Notes under the pieces: generated by a model | Databases searched by the model: none | Told to the model about the DNA's origin: nothing | What the model saw: the letters and a program-made list of their open reading frames with translations, nothing else | Assembly: GCF_022682495.2 (NCBI RefSeq) | Contig: NC_071398.1 | Coordinates: 85,579,193-85,643,192, forward strand | DNA length: 64,000 nucleotides | Direction of reading: 5' to 3' | From: Desmodus rotundus | Lineage: Eukaryota; Chordata; Mammalia; Chiroptera; Phyllostomidae | Program-made: the position numbers and the translations under genes | Part shown: in pieces, positions 46,496 through 58,700 of the stretch | Position numbering within the stretch: the stretch's first letter is position 1 | Layout: every line of letters starts with the position of its first letter

Positions 46496-46656
46496 TTTCC
46501 AGTTTGAACTGTGGGCGGGAACTCTGCGAGCGGAAGTGAGTTGCACCGTGGGAAAGCGTCCGCGTGCCGCCGGAAACTCGGTCGGCCGGCGAAGCAGGGT
46601 TCCGGCCGCGGACCGCAGGCTGGGGCTCCGCGGGCGAGTGGAGGGCTGCCCCCGCG
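46496..46656. promoter_or_regulatory. Bidirectional NSL1/TATDN3 promoter
   Basis: This 161-bp interval separates the two divergent start codons and contains both short 5' UTRs and transcription starts. It has no TATA box. A GGGCGGGAAC element (46513-46522) resembles Sp1/E2F sites, CGGAAGTGAG (46531-46540) is an ETS/GABPA-like site, and a second GGAAA ETS-like core lies near 46570. A YY1-like CCGCCATTTT (46489-46498) overlaps the NSL1 start codon. Shared control of a mitotic gene and a housekeeping hydrolase is an inference from this layout. Confidence 0.85.
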
Positions 46657-46722
46657 ATGGGGGAGGTGGGCGTAGGGCTGGTGGACTGCCACTGCCACCT
46701 CTCCGCCCCAGATTTCGACCGT
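46657..46722 (+). CDS. TATDN3: TATDN3 coding exon 1
   Basis: Encodes residues 1-22, [20 protein letters not shown] and DR. It carries the HxH metal-binding motif. The donor is CGT|GTAAGC, phase 0. Human begins [15 protein letters not shown], so only residues 2-4 differ at this end. Confidence 0.95.
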
Positions 46723-49700
46723 GTAAGCGAGGGCTAGGCCGGCCGGGTGGGTGGGAGCGGGGAGACCCCCGTCCTCTTCCTTCAGGTTTCCTTTGGTCTC
46801 TTAAGAGGACGGAGCCCCACATCCACCCAGGCCGGTCTGTGGCCGGTGTGACTTGCTCCTGTCTCCTATTTAACCTCAGTCATACTGATTTTTCTTTCTG
46901 ACCCGGAATAGCATAAGCCCTCTGTCTCCACTTTAATTTGCTATTCCCGGTTACCGGAGTTCTTCCCCCTACCTCCGCTTGGCCCGGCTGAGAATCCACT
47001 TTCCCCTAAACACCGGCGCGCTCAGAGGCAAACAGAAAGAACAACGCACGCCCAAGATCAGAGTTACAAAGCGTCTTACCCGCTACATTGGAAACTAGAG
47101 GCTTGTAATAGAGAAGGAAGAGCGGAGTCTATTACGGGGGAGAGGGGACGGTGGACCAGCCAAACAAGAAGATGGGTGTGTGCGGTGGAGAGGAAAGCGG
47201 GCAGGTTGAATTTGGCACGTTCATGCTACCAAAGTACTGGATGGAGCCTGGAGAGAGGCATGAAGCAAGACTGAAGAGGTTTTCAGGGGATAGATGGGGT
47301 AGGTCGATAAGGAGTTTGGATTTCATTCGAAGAGCAATGAGAATCTAGTTAAAGGTTTTTCTTTCCTTTTTAAGGGAGTGACAAGATCTGAAATTCATTT
47401 AAAAACTATTGCTGATGCGCAGCAGCCGGCTAGAGGAGAGCGAGGGTGGAAGCTAGAAGACCAGTTTGGAAACTTTTGCAGCACGTAGACAAGGGATGAT
47501 GGTGGTGGCAGGGGAGTTTGCGAAAAGCAGGTGGACTCCAGGTGTATTTTAGAGAGAGGATCTATAGTACATGCTGGAGAATTGAATGTGGGGAGGGAGG
47601 GAAAGAGCGGACTTGATGCTATCGGGAGGTTGATGGTGCTGTTTACTGAGATGAGGGGAGACGGGGAAGGGAGGCAGAAGGAATAGGTTTGTTGGGGAGA
47701 AAACAATTATGTTTGGTACATGTGGAAGCCTAATATCCATCCAAGTGGAGATGTCATATAGTCATTCTTAAATATGAATCTTGGGTTTTGGAAAGAATAA
47801 TAGGCTGCAAACAACAATTGGGGACTTGTAGCATAATAATAGTATTTAAACCTGTGGGTAAGATCACTTAAAGTGAGTAAAGAGAGGAGTGAAGGGTCCT
47901 GAAATCAGAAAGAGGAGAGAGAGCCCGTTGAGACTGAAATAGCAGCCAGTAAGAGAGAGTGGTGTTGCCGAAGCCAAGAGTGGGAAATATTTCAGGAAGG
48001 CAGGAGTGGACGAGTGAGGAGTTCCTAGATGCTGCTGAGGGGCAGAGTAAGAGGAGGACGGAAGTGTCCTTTACATTGCACAGTAACAGTTTCTGTTTTA
48101 ACGTAGAGGGAATAGATGCCAAGTTTTACTAAGAGAGAGAAAGAGGAAACAGAAGGTGGGTCCGTGCAGGTTCTTTACATCCCACCACACTGTCCCCCGC
48201 CATCATTATCATTCTTTATGTTGCCTCAACTACACTGCTGGACACAGCTGAAGAGCAGTTGCTTATTCACCTAAAGTAACTGTGATAACTTACGCTTCTT
48301 TTAGGATCTGGATGATGTGTTGGAGAAAGCCAAGAAAGTAAGTCAATATCTGTAATTGCTCATTTCTTTTTGTTTTTGTCTTCCTTCTAATTTTAGATTA
48401 GAACAGCTTGACATTTAGATACACTCTGTTGATGCTTCAGTAATAATGTTGCATTTATTGTTTACTATTAAAAGGTACTGACTAAGCCCTTTCTGTACAT
48501 TATTTCATTTAATGTTTCGCAACAACTGTTCTGTGGAAACTACTGTTTTTTAGCCCAGGGGTCCCTGACCCTGGGCTGCAGACCGGTAACTGCCCACAAG
48601 CAAAGCTCACCTGAGCTCTGCCTCCAGCCCCTTCCCTTTCCACAGTGGGGCCAGCAAAACTTACCTCCCCTTCCAACCACCTTCCCTGCCCCCCTCTTCC
48701 ACAAAACGGTTCCAATGGTGCCAAAAAGGTTGGGGGCCGCTGTTTTAGCTAACCATTGCCCATTTTATAGATGAGGAAACTAAGGCCTAGAGACTGACCT
48801 GTCCAAGGACACGCAGCTAGTAAAATCATGCAGGCAAGAAAGTCCACTGAAAACACGTTCCCCCACCCATCATGCTTACCAATAATATGGAACAGATCAG
48901 TCCATCTGTCAGCTCTAAAGTTAGCATTTTTCTGGAGGTCTAGGAGAAATTATAAAACTTTTCTGCAACGTTTTTATTTGGGAAAAAATTATTAATTTTT
49001 GGAAGTGTTTATGAAACTCATTATAACTAGCATTGCATAATCTTTCCCAAAAGTGTTAGTCAGTAGTGGCTGCCAGCACATTTTTATGCGCAACCATTGC
49101 TCACCAGGACAGGTTCGTCAGGAGTGTCGCAGTAACGCAGGCCCAACGATCTTGGGCCAGATGTTAGACTCCATGCAAAATCCTGTCTCCTGATCGTACA
49201 GTAGATTGCAGGTTGTGTAGATTAATTGAGGTGATGCCTATGTTCACTGAACATACTGGCTGAAACAGAGTAAGTACTCGATAGTTATTGTGATTATACT
49301 GATGGAATATAGATTAGCAAAGAAAACTACATTTTTGAAAATTATATTGGATGTATATTGCTTGAAACTCTGACTGCCCTATTCTTTCTTTGTTTCAGGC
49401 CAATGTTATGGCTCTTGTGGTGGTCGCTGAACATTCAGGAGAATTTGAAAAGATTATGCAGCTTTCAGAACGGTGCTACTTCTCATTAAGAACTTACAGA
49501 GTTGTTAAGATGGATGCAGTTATGATATTATGTTTATAGTATCAAAGACTACCATTTTTAAGAAGAATGAGAACAAAAATGTAGCCCTAAAAAATTCTTT
49601 CCTACTTATTCTTTAGAGTGGCATTGTCTACGAGTCTAATATTCTACTTTCTCAATTCATTTGACACTTTTAGGTACAGTGGGTTTGTCCTGCCCTGCTT

Positions 49701-52700
49701 GGGTGTTCATCCTGTTCAAGGACTTTCACCGCAAGACCAAAGGAGTGTCACTTTAAAGGTAACAGTCCCATGAAGCACAAACCTTAAAATGTGATGATAC
49801 CTTTGGCTCAGTAATCCTTCTTTTTCTGATTTAAAGTTTAAGACAATAATCTAAAAGAAGGAAAGGCTACCTCCTTTCCCAAAGATGTTTGTTTCAGAAT
49901 TATTTATAATAGAAAAAAAGGAGAAACAGCCCAGTGGCTCAGAAATAAAAGAATAATTAGTTAGCTTGTAGGGTGTTCAATGTAATGCATTTGTTAAAAA
50001 TGAGGATTATAAGGTTTATGTAGCAACTTGGAAAATGTCTACAGTGTAATATAGGGAGAAAGGCAAGTTACAAACAACTTATTCTCTGAGTGACATCATC
50101 TAAAAACATATCCTATAAGGAAAAGACTACACAGAAAAACACAGAAATGATAGTAGCTATAACAATCTTGTAGGATTACAGGTGATGTGTTTTTACCTTT
50201 TTTAAAATCATATTGTCACACCGATTTGGCAAAAAGGTGGTAAAATAGCCAAAGAAAGATACATATTCATACATGCAGTACTATTGTAAGGGAACATGTG
50301 AGTTCAAGTACACAATGTCTCCTCTGAATGCTGAACCATCCCCACAGGAGTGCCCTTGGTCTGTTACACTGCATGGCTTTCGTACCCTCTGTAAGAAAGA
50401 TCCTGCCCACGGGATCTCGTTGACTCACAGTAGCCAGCACGTCTTATATCTCAGACGTGTCAGGGAGATGCACGATTTCTTCAGTGCGTTGTGACGTAAT
50501 GAGACCAATAGCCCCATTCCGAAGAAGTGAACACTTTGTATTACCTATAAATAAATGAAGATACGAAGTCTGTCATTTTTTATAATAACGAATCTATATT
50601 CCTACAGTGGATATCCCAGGTAGCTGTCCTTACTGTGAAACAAAATTACATTTAATTCACTTCAGGTAAAAAATAAATACTTATTCTTTAGCTCTCTAGA
50701 GTTGTTGATGTGATAAAATAAGCTAAATTGCCAGAGAGTTACAATTTCTATAACGTTGGGGATCATAGCAGAACGACATTTGGTTGATTTATGTAGAGAT
50801 TGACGAGTATAGTAATGGGCATTCATTTAGTCAGTCCGTCATGGGCTTGCTGAGCACCTCCTGCATTCCAAGCGCTGTAGAGTAGTATCTCTCTCACGAA
50901 ACTGGATTCTGGACTGGGGCAGACAATGAACAGTTAGATACGTGAACAGGAAAACTTGAGGTAGCACTGAGTGCTTTAAAAACAGTAGAACGATAAAGAC
51001 AAAGGTTACGTGATAGGGATTGTGGGTGCTGGTTTTTAGATTGTGTGGTCAAGGAAGGCCTCTCTGAGGAACTGGCCAAGCAGAGAGACGGGTAAGAGGG
51101 TTGCAGGCAGAGGAAACAACGACCTAAGATAGGGACAAGCTCCATGTGGTCAGGGAGTAGAAAGGAGGCTCATGTGACTGAGGCAAGGGAAGTGCCAGCA
51201 GCGAGGTCAGCGGGATTTGACAGGGGTCACCTCATACAGAGCCGTGCTAGAGTTTACATCAATGGGGGATTTAAAGTGAGGACTGACAAAATGGGATTCA
51301 TGTTTGGAAAGGAACCCCTTCACGGTGGTGTGAAGAATGAATTTTGAAGAGGGTAGAAAACTAAGAAGGGAATATAGTGAGAAGGTTATTGCAATACTGC
51401 ACATGAGAAGTGGTGGTAGATTGGACCAGAGGCAGCAGTGGAGGTGAAGAGAAGTGGATGATTTTGGCATATATTTGGCATGAATGTGGAACTGATGGGA
51501 CCGTTTAACTTACAAAAGTAATTAACATATCACTAATATACAGGAAATCCTAGACTGTCAAAGTAGATATGAACTCATCAAATCTCAGGATGGCCCTCTG
51601 GAAGAGACCAGAGATAAGCAGTCATTCCTGCTTTAGTCCCAGTGTGTAGTCCGTACCGTTGTTTCGTTCTCCCATAGTGATGAAGCCGTGGGCCCCTAGT
51701 AGGTGGCAGAAGGTGAGGGATGTAGTGAGCATTCGTTACATTAACTTGGTTTATGAAATGACAATTGCCTGGCATCGCACAAATCTTTCAGCATATTCCT
51801 GAATTAACTTACTCAGTAAATATTATTACCAGGCAGGGTTCAGGTCCAGGGATGCTTTGGTGAACCACAATCACTGGCTGCTATCCATCTACTGCCCCTA
51901 CCGGCAGGCCAGTTGCTCTCTGGTTGGCTCTGCCCGTGCTTGGCCCACTGTACTCATTTCGGTTGCAGTGACCTCTGTTCTAGAGGTTCTGAAGCATAAA
52001 TGTTTTCTTTAATAAAAAAATATATTGTAATTATTTAAAATCATTCAGCATAAACTTTCTTTCCTTTTCCCCTTTTGCCTTGTTCTTTCTTTTCTTCTTT
52101 TCCTCCTTTCTTTTTTCTCTCTCCTCTCTTCTTTTAGCAGCATATTGGAAACAGCATGTGCTTTGAAGTCAGAGAGACCTGAGCTACTGGTTTCTGTGAT
52201 CTGTGGCCCTTTACTCTGCCAAGTCTCAATTTCCTCATTTGTAAATCATGAATGATTATATAGTAGTCGTAGTCCCAGTCATAGTGTGGAGAGATACAGG
52301 ATCTTTAGAAACCCCATAATAGAGCCATTAGCTGTTATGGACACGCTCTCTGAGATCTAGTGTTATATACTCTTAGCTCCTCATGACAACGTGAATTCCT
52401 CTTCACTGATTTACTAGAATGTATTTCCGAGGCATTCAGTTACTCTCCCTCGTCGTCTTTTCTCTCTCTCAAGGCATGATTGTAAAATCTCCTCCTGTTC
52501 TCTACCATCTGTTTTCCCTCCCCTTTAAAATTCTCCCTTGTTCTGATTATCCTCAGTAGAAGTACCTTGCAACTTACATATCCTGTGACCAAAATCTTCA
52601 AAGTACTTTAAAAGAAGCAAATTTTCCTTATATTTGTCTTTCTCTTGCCTTACAAGGGAAACCTCACAGGGCAAATTCTCTAAGTGAAATAGTAATATCA

Positions 52701-55700
52701 TGGAAAATAATGGTACACAGTTACTTCGATAATTAACAAACAAGCATGTATATGATAGTGTTTATATTGTTGAACCTTTAGGACAAAAATAAGCTAAACA
52801 GGATTATAAAGATAAAAGAAATCAGTAAAGATTGTACAAAGGATGTGTGGGGTTATCACTGTCATAAATGCATAAACCACTAAGACCCCAAGAGGAGAGC
52901 ATAACGTAAGGTACTCCCCGAAACTCACTCACAAAGGTGCCCACCTGGTGGCTTGCTTCTCTCTTGCTCAGATGTTCTAGGAAACCAAAGCAGCCCTCCA
53001 AAATGCCAGGAAATGCTTCCTAAGCAGGAGGAAGTACTTAAGTGTGAATCTTTATAAACAGTTGTATTCTTGTGATCTGAATGGGGGTGGGATGTTACTA
53101 CTCAAATTTCCAAATAGAAGTGCTCACCATTACAGAAGGACTACTATTCCTAGTTCCTCAAGTAGTTAAAGGAATAGAATGTATATAAAGGACCCAGTAC
53201 AGCATAGTGTCTGGCACGTAATATGTGTTTATAAAATGTCAGGTTCCTTCTCCTAGTTTAACAAATATACTTCCTTTTTCTCCCAGGATCTGGATGCAGC
53301 TTTGCCCATTATCGAGAATTACAAGGATCGATTGTTGGCAATTGGAGAGGTAAACACCTATTAGCTGATCAAATGATATATGATCTAATTCAGACTTTAA
53401 TAAATGAAAATAATCCTTAATTCAGTATTGGTGAGTGTAACTGACTTGGGTACTTATGTTCATCCCATTCAGCTGAATAATAACTTATCAGTACTTCCTC
53501 AATAAGCAAAAGAGCTTGGGGATGAAACAATAGAAAGCCTCACCATAGGCTTATGTTAAAACTTTATTAGCATTTCTATATATTATGCTTTTTTTTTTTT
53601 CTTAAATATGGGTCAGCTCTCTAGTAAGTTCAAGTAGTATATACAAGAGAAAAAGCTAAGATGTCGGACTAGGTAAGCATAGTTCACCTCCTCGCACAAC
53701 CACATCAAAATTACAACTCAACTACGGAAAAGCCATCATTCAGAACTGCCAGAAATCAGGCCGAATGGAAGTCCTACAACTATGGAATTAAAGGAGAAAG
53801 CACAGTGAGATTGGTAAAGAGTTGGAGAGGTGGAACTGGCTGGTCCCACACCCACGTGTGGCAGATAAAAATTGGGAGGTATGGGGAACCGTTCCAAGCG
53901 TGGGAAATGTGGCTCAGCCCCCACTTGGAAAACCAGTGGGGAGCGAAGTAGGCGAGCAGGACCCACGTCCATGGATAAGTTCTCCAGTGGGAAATCAGGC
54001 CTGCATTGTACTTAGACTGCTATGAGACTTGCTCTTGCTAAAAAACTCCCTCACCCTGAATTGAGGAAGCAAATGTTTACTGAGTATCTATATCTTCCCA
54101 GAATCTGGGCTAGACCCTCCAGGTATGGGACAAAGCCTTTTCGACCATTTCCCCTTTTACATTGCAAATATCCCCCTTTGATGTACTCAGTGACTTCCTC
54201 TCCTGTGTCTGCAAAGATAACGACCCCAAACAAACCTATGAATAATAAAGGAGTGCCATCTTTGATGTAGGAGGCCTAGAAAAACAATAAAGCCTGTCCA
54301 GGTGGGGGTGAAGAGGGCTCTCTCTAACTTGGAGAGTGGCCATGTAGCCCCTTTTCCCCCACCGGATTTCTATAGTCCGTGTGTATGTGTGTTTGAATAC
54401 TGAAACCTCAACAGCAGATCTTGCGGGACGAGATCTGTGTCAGGGAGGGATATCTCAGGAGTGAGGGGTCCCAGCCCCACATCAGGATCCCCAGCCCAGG
54501 ATTCCACTGCCAAGAAGATAATTCCCCATAACTTCTGACTATAAAAACCAGCAGGGGGTGAGGCTGTGAGAGACAGAAACCGCTAGATTCCCTGGCAGTT
54601 CCTCTTAAGGGCCCACACACAGACTTACTCCCTCTGAGCTCCAGGTTGTGGGCAGCAGATCGAAATGCACCAGTGGCATATGGGGAAGAGCCGAAGTGTC
54701 TGGCATTAGGGCGAGAGCTGGGGGGGACAGAAGTGCTGGCAGAGACCATTGTTCCTTTTCTGACCCTTCCCCCCGACAGAGCCCAGGTGGGTGCCATATC
54801 TGAGTCTCCGTCAACCTGGCTCACACTATTTGCCCCACTGTAGTGAATCTCTGAGGCTCCGCCCCACCCCACCCAATTTTCAGGCCCACCCAAGCTGTTT
54901 CTGATGGCTTTTCCATACAAAAGCTTTGTCTTGGCTCATGCTTCAGATTTTCCTAAATCATTTCAAGCAAGCAGCATCTGGCCTCAGTGAGCCCCATACC
55001 TCTCGCTAAGTGGCACCAGGCCCAGCACTAGAAGCAGCTGGCCTTGGCTCACAGCTTGGCCTTGGCTGGCCTTATCTAAGCCCAGCACAAGCAGCAGCCA
55101 TCTGCAGATGGCTTTGTAGCTTATGCTGGCTGCCCCCGGGCAGAACACAGGCAGTGGCTGACCTTGGTCTGCACCTTCTGGGAAGCCTCAGAGCCTTCAC
55201 ACCCAGTGGACAGCTACAGACCACATTGGAGCACCACCACCCAACCACCTCCACAAGCAACACACTTAAGAGGTGGACTCAGTGGGCACCAGAGCCCTGC
55301 TGAAGTAAGTCCTGCTCTGTGGGGTGGGCCCCTGAACAGGTGATCCTCCATGGTGGTTGGAAGTTGATGGTCAGTGGCTACATCCAGGCATTGTAGCTGA
55401 TCGGCCTGGGTAAACCCCTCCCATTGACGTGCCAACAGTAGTAACCAAGGTTCAACTAAAACTGGAGGGTATACACAGCCCACACAGTGGACGTACCTGG
55501 AGTACCCAGCTTGGGTGATAGGGGATGCTGTGCCACTGGACACTACAGGATACCTACTACATTAAGCCACCTTACCAAGCCAGGGAGTCATAGCAGCTTC
55601 ACCTAATACATAGAAACAAACACTGGGAGGCTGCCAAAATAAAGAGACAAAGAAACATGGCCCAAGTGAAAGAACAAAACAAAACTCCAGAAAAAAGAAC

Positions 55701-58700
55701 TAAACACAATGGAGACAAGCAAGCTACTAGATGCAGAGTTCAAAACACTGGTTATAAGGATGCTCAAGGAACTTAGTGAGAACCTCAACAAAATAAAAAA
55801 GGACATGGAAACAATTAAAAAAGAAGTGAAGACTACACTGAAATGAAGAACAATTTACAGGGAATCAACAGTTGAGTGGTTGAAGCCAAGAATCGAATTG
55901 CAATTGGGAATATAAGGAAGCAAAAAACACCATACGGGGAGAGAAGGGTATAACAGGTCAAATGGCAATGGAAAAAAACAGTAAAAAACAAAAAAAAATA
56001 CAAATAAGTTAAAAAATATCCATTCAGAACAGCAAGAAGAAAAATAATTTTAAAAAATGAGAATAGTGTAAAGAGCTTCTGGACAGCTTCAAGCATACCA
56101 ACATTTGCATCATGGGAGTGCTGGAAGGAGAAGAGAGAGAAAGCAAGAAATTGAAAACCTATTTGAAAAAATGACAGAAATTTTTCCCAACTTGGTGAAG
56201 GAAACAGACGTACAAGTCCAGGAAGTGCAGAGAGTCCCAAACAAGATGAACACAAGAGGCCCACACTAATTATGACACATCATAATTAAAATGCTAAAAG
56301 TTAAAGATGAAGAGAAAATCTTAAAAGCAGTAAGTTACCTACAAGGAGCTCCCATAAGACTGTCTGCTGATTTCTCAAACTTTGCAGTCTACAAGGGAAT
56401 GGCAAGAAATACTCAAAGTGATGAAAAACAAGGACCTACAACCAAAAATACTTTTCCAGCAAAGCTATCATTTAGAATCAAAGGACCTATAAAGAGCTTC
56501 CCAGACAAGAAAAAGCCAAAGGAATTCATCACCACCAAACCAGAATTGCATGAAATGTTAAAGGATCTTCTTTAAGAAGATCAAAGATATGAACAATAAA
56601 ATAGCAATAGATACATATCTATCAATAATTGATTCTAAAACAACAAAGAAGCAGAACAGAAACAGAATCATAGATACGGAGAACATTTTGCTGGTTGCCA
56701 GATGGGAAGGAGGTTGGGTGGATGGGTGAAAAAGATGGCGGGATTAAGAAGTACAAATTCAGTGTTACAGAATAGTCTTGAGGATGTAAAGGACAGCATA
56801 GGGAATACAGTAGCCGAAGAATATATTTGTGTGACCCGTGGACATGGACAACAGTGTGGGGACTGCCTGAGGGAGTGGGGGGAGTTGGTCAAGGCAGGCA
56901 AAGGGGGAAAAATTTGGACAATTGTAATAACATAAATGATATAATTAAAAAATGAAGTAGTATATACAAACATACTTTTAATAAGCTAGAGTGTAATTAG
57001 AGAACACTTATTAAACAATTTGTAGTTATAAAACATTGTTATCACTTGGTAATAAATTTCACTTCTAATTAAATATAAAGATAAAAGATAAGAATAAGAG
57101 TTAAACCCAGGATATAGATTATAACGATGCATGCCAAAATAGTATCAAGGAAAGCAGTCATTTATCATCTTTCCTGTCCAATGTGATGACCACATGCAGC
57201 ACTTGAAATGTGACTGATCCAGATTGAGATGTGCTCCTCAAGTATAAACACACAGAGGATTTCAAAGTCTTAGCACCCCCAAGACTTAATGTAAAATAAC
57301 TCAATAATTTATACATTGTTTATATGTTAAAATAATACTGTATTACTGCATAATAGGAATGATAGAAGTTTTGGATATACTGGATTAAATACATGTAAAA
57401 TTATTCAAATGAATTAAAATTATTAAAATTAATAGTATTAGAATTAATTCCACATGTTTCTTGTTAGGGTTTTTAATGTGACCACTAGAAAATGTCACGT
57501 TGTGTATGTGGCTTGCACACAGGGCCCCCATTATATTTCTCTAGGATACTGTCGAAGCACTGCTCCGTGACACGACTTCGGGGTTCATTAAACCACAAAC
57601 TTATCATTCTGTTTTCCTTTTCTGTCGCAGGTGGGACTTGATTTCTCCCCTAGATTTGCTGGTACTGATGAACAGAAGGAAGAACAAAGACAAGTCCTAA
57701 TCAGACAGGTCCAGTTGGCTAAAAGACTGAATTTGCCTTTGTAGGTTCATCAGTCATCTTTCTATATTAACAGCTATCGAGCAAATTAAATAGTGATTCC
57801 TTTGAAATGGAGCTCTACATTTCTTTTTCTCTGAATTGCTTTAATAGAACAACGATAATGTTATCACATTAAGTACTTAAAAGGAATTTCTTTGTTAAAC
57901 AGAAATGTTCACTCACGCTCAGCTGGAAGACCCACCATCAGCCTCTTAAATGAGCAAGGTATTTAGGTTCCTGAGACAAATGTTGCTAATGCTTAAGTTT
58001 GGTAATTCCAGTCCATATCCTCATAGAAAAAGCCATGTTTTGATTTGATGTCTTAAACGGGAGGAAAAGGGGCAAGGGTGGAGGTGGAGATCATCTAAAG
58101 TGATTTTGTAAGTTAGCCTATTGTTTGTAAGCTTTTCAGTGTATCAGGCCAGGATAAAACAAATGAAAAATTGGATTAAGTGATTTATATTCCTGAAGTA
58201 AAAATATATCTTATATGTATCATATTATTTGTCACATTTTTTAAAGTGCCATGTACAGTAAGAAATATATTTTGATGCTCAATATAAACACCAAAATAAT
58301 ACCATGTTTTGGTATTAAGACTTCATTTTGAGACTCAGTGTATTCACATACAGAAAAGTGACAAAATTTAAAGAAGCGGTATGTCTGTGTGTGGATAGGT
58401 ATATGTATGTGTATACCTGCACACACACACACGTATGTAAGCACACACTGGTCAGTCTTGACCCACTAAATTGGTTACATAACTTACTTACAGTTGTAAC
58501 CCACTAAGGTCACAACTGCTGTTTGAAAAACAGCATCAAATAGTGAAGTAAATGTAACTTCCTGCAACTGGAAAGCACTGTACTTCTCAGTGATGGGGAC
58601 TGAGCTCTTTTGGAATCTCTGAGAACGCGATTTTTATGGAGGCCGAGCAGCCCTCTTCAGGCATTGGAGGTGATTTTATGAAGCGAACTTGGCTTTTCGA

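Larger units (their letters stand above)
46110..46770. promoter_or_regulatory. CpG island over the shared promoter and both first exons
   Basis: CpG dinucleotides are frequent here and rare in almost all the rest of the window. The dense stretch begins just right of an old hAT copy and ends inside TATDN3 intron 1. Boundaries were judged by eye. Confidence 0.85.
48338..49398. other. TATDN3 intron 2
   Basis: Holds an antisense MIR split by a hAT MITE; the rest is unassigned. Confidence 0.7.

Noticed and set aside
46496..46822. N-terminal extension of NSL1 from an upstream in-frame ATG
   Set aside because: It would run through the shared promoter and TATDN3 exon 1. The MAGAPE start matches the human N-terminus and gives exactly 281 residues.
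46374..46901. Long plus-strand ORF (175 codons) across the promoter
   Set aside because: It is antisense to NSL1 exon 1 and out of frame with TATDN3 exon 1. The CpG-rich, stop-poor composition explains its length.
53736..56575. Several ORFs of 65-170 codons in TATDN3 intron 5
   Set aside because: All lie inside the HAL1-like element, on both strands, and none is an intact ORF1.
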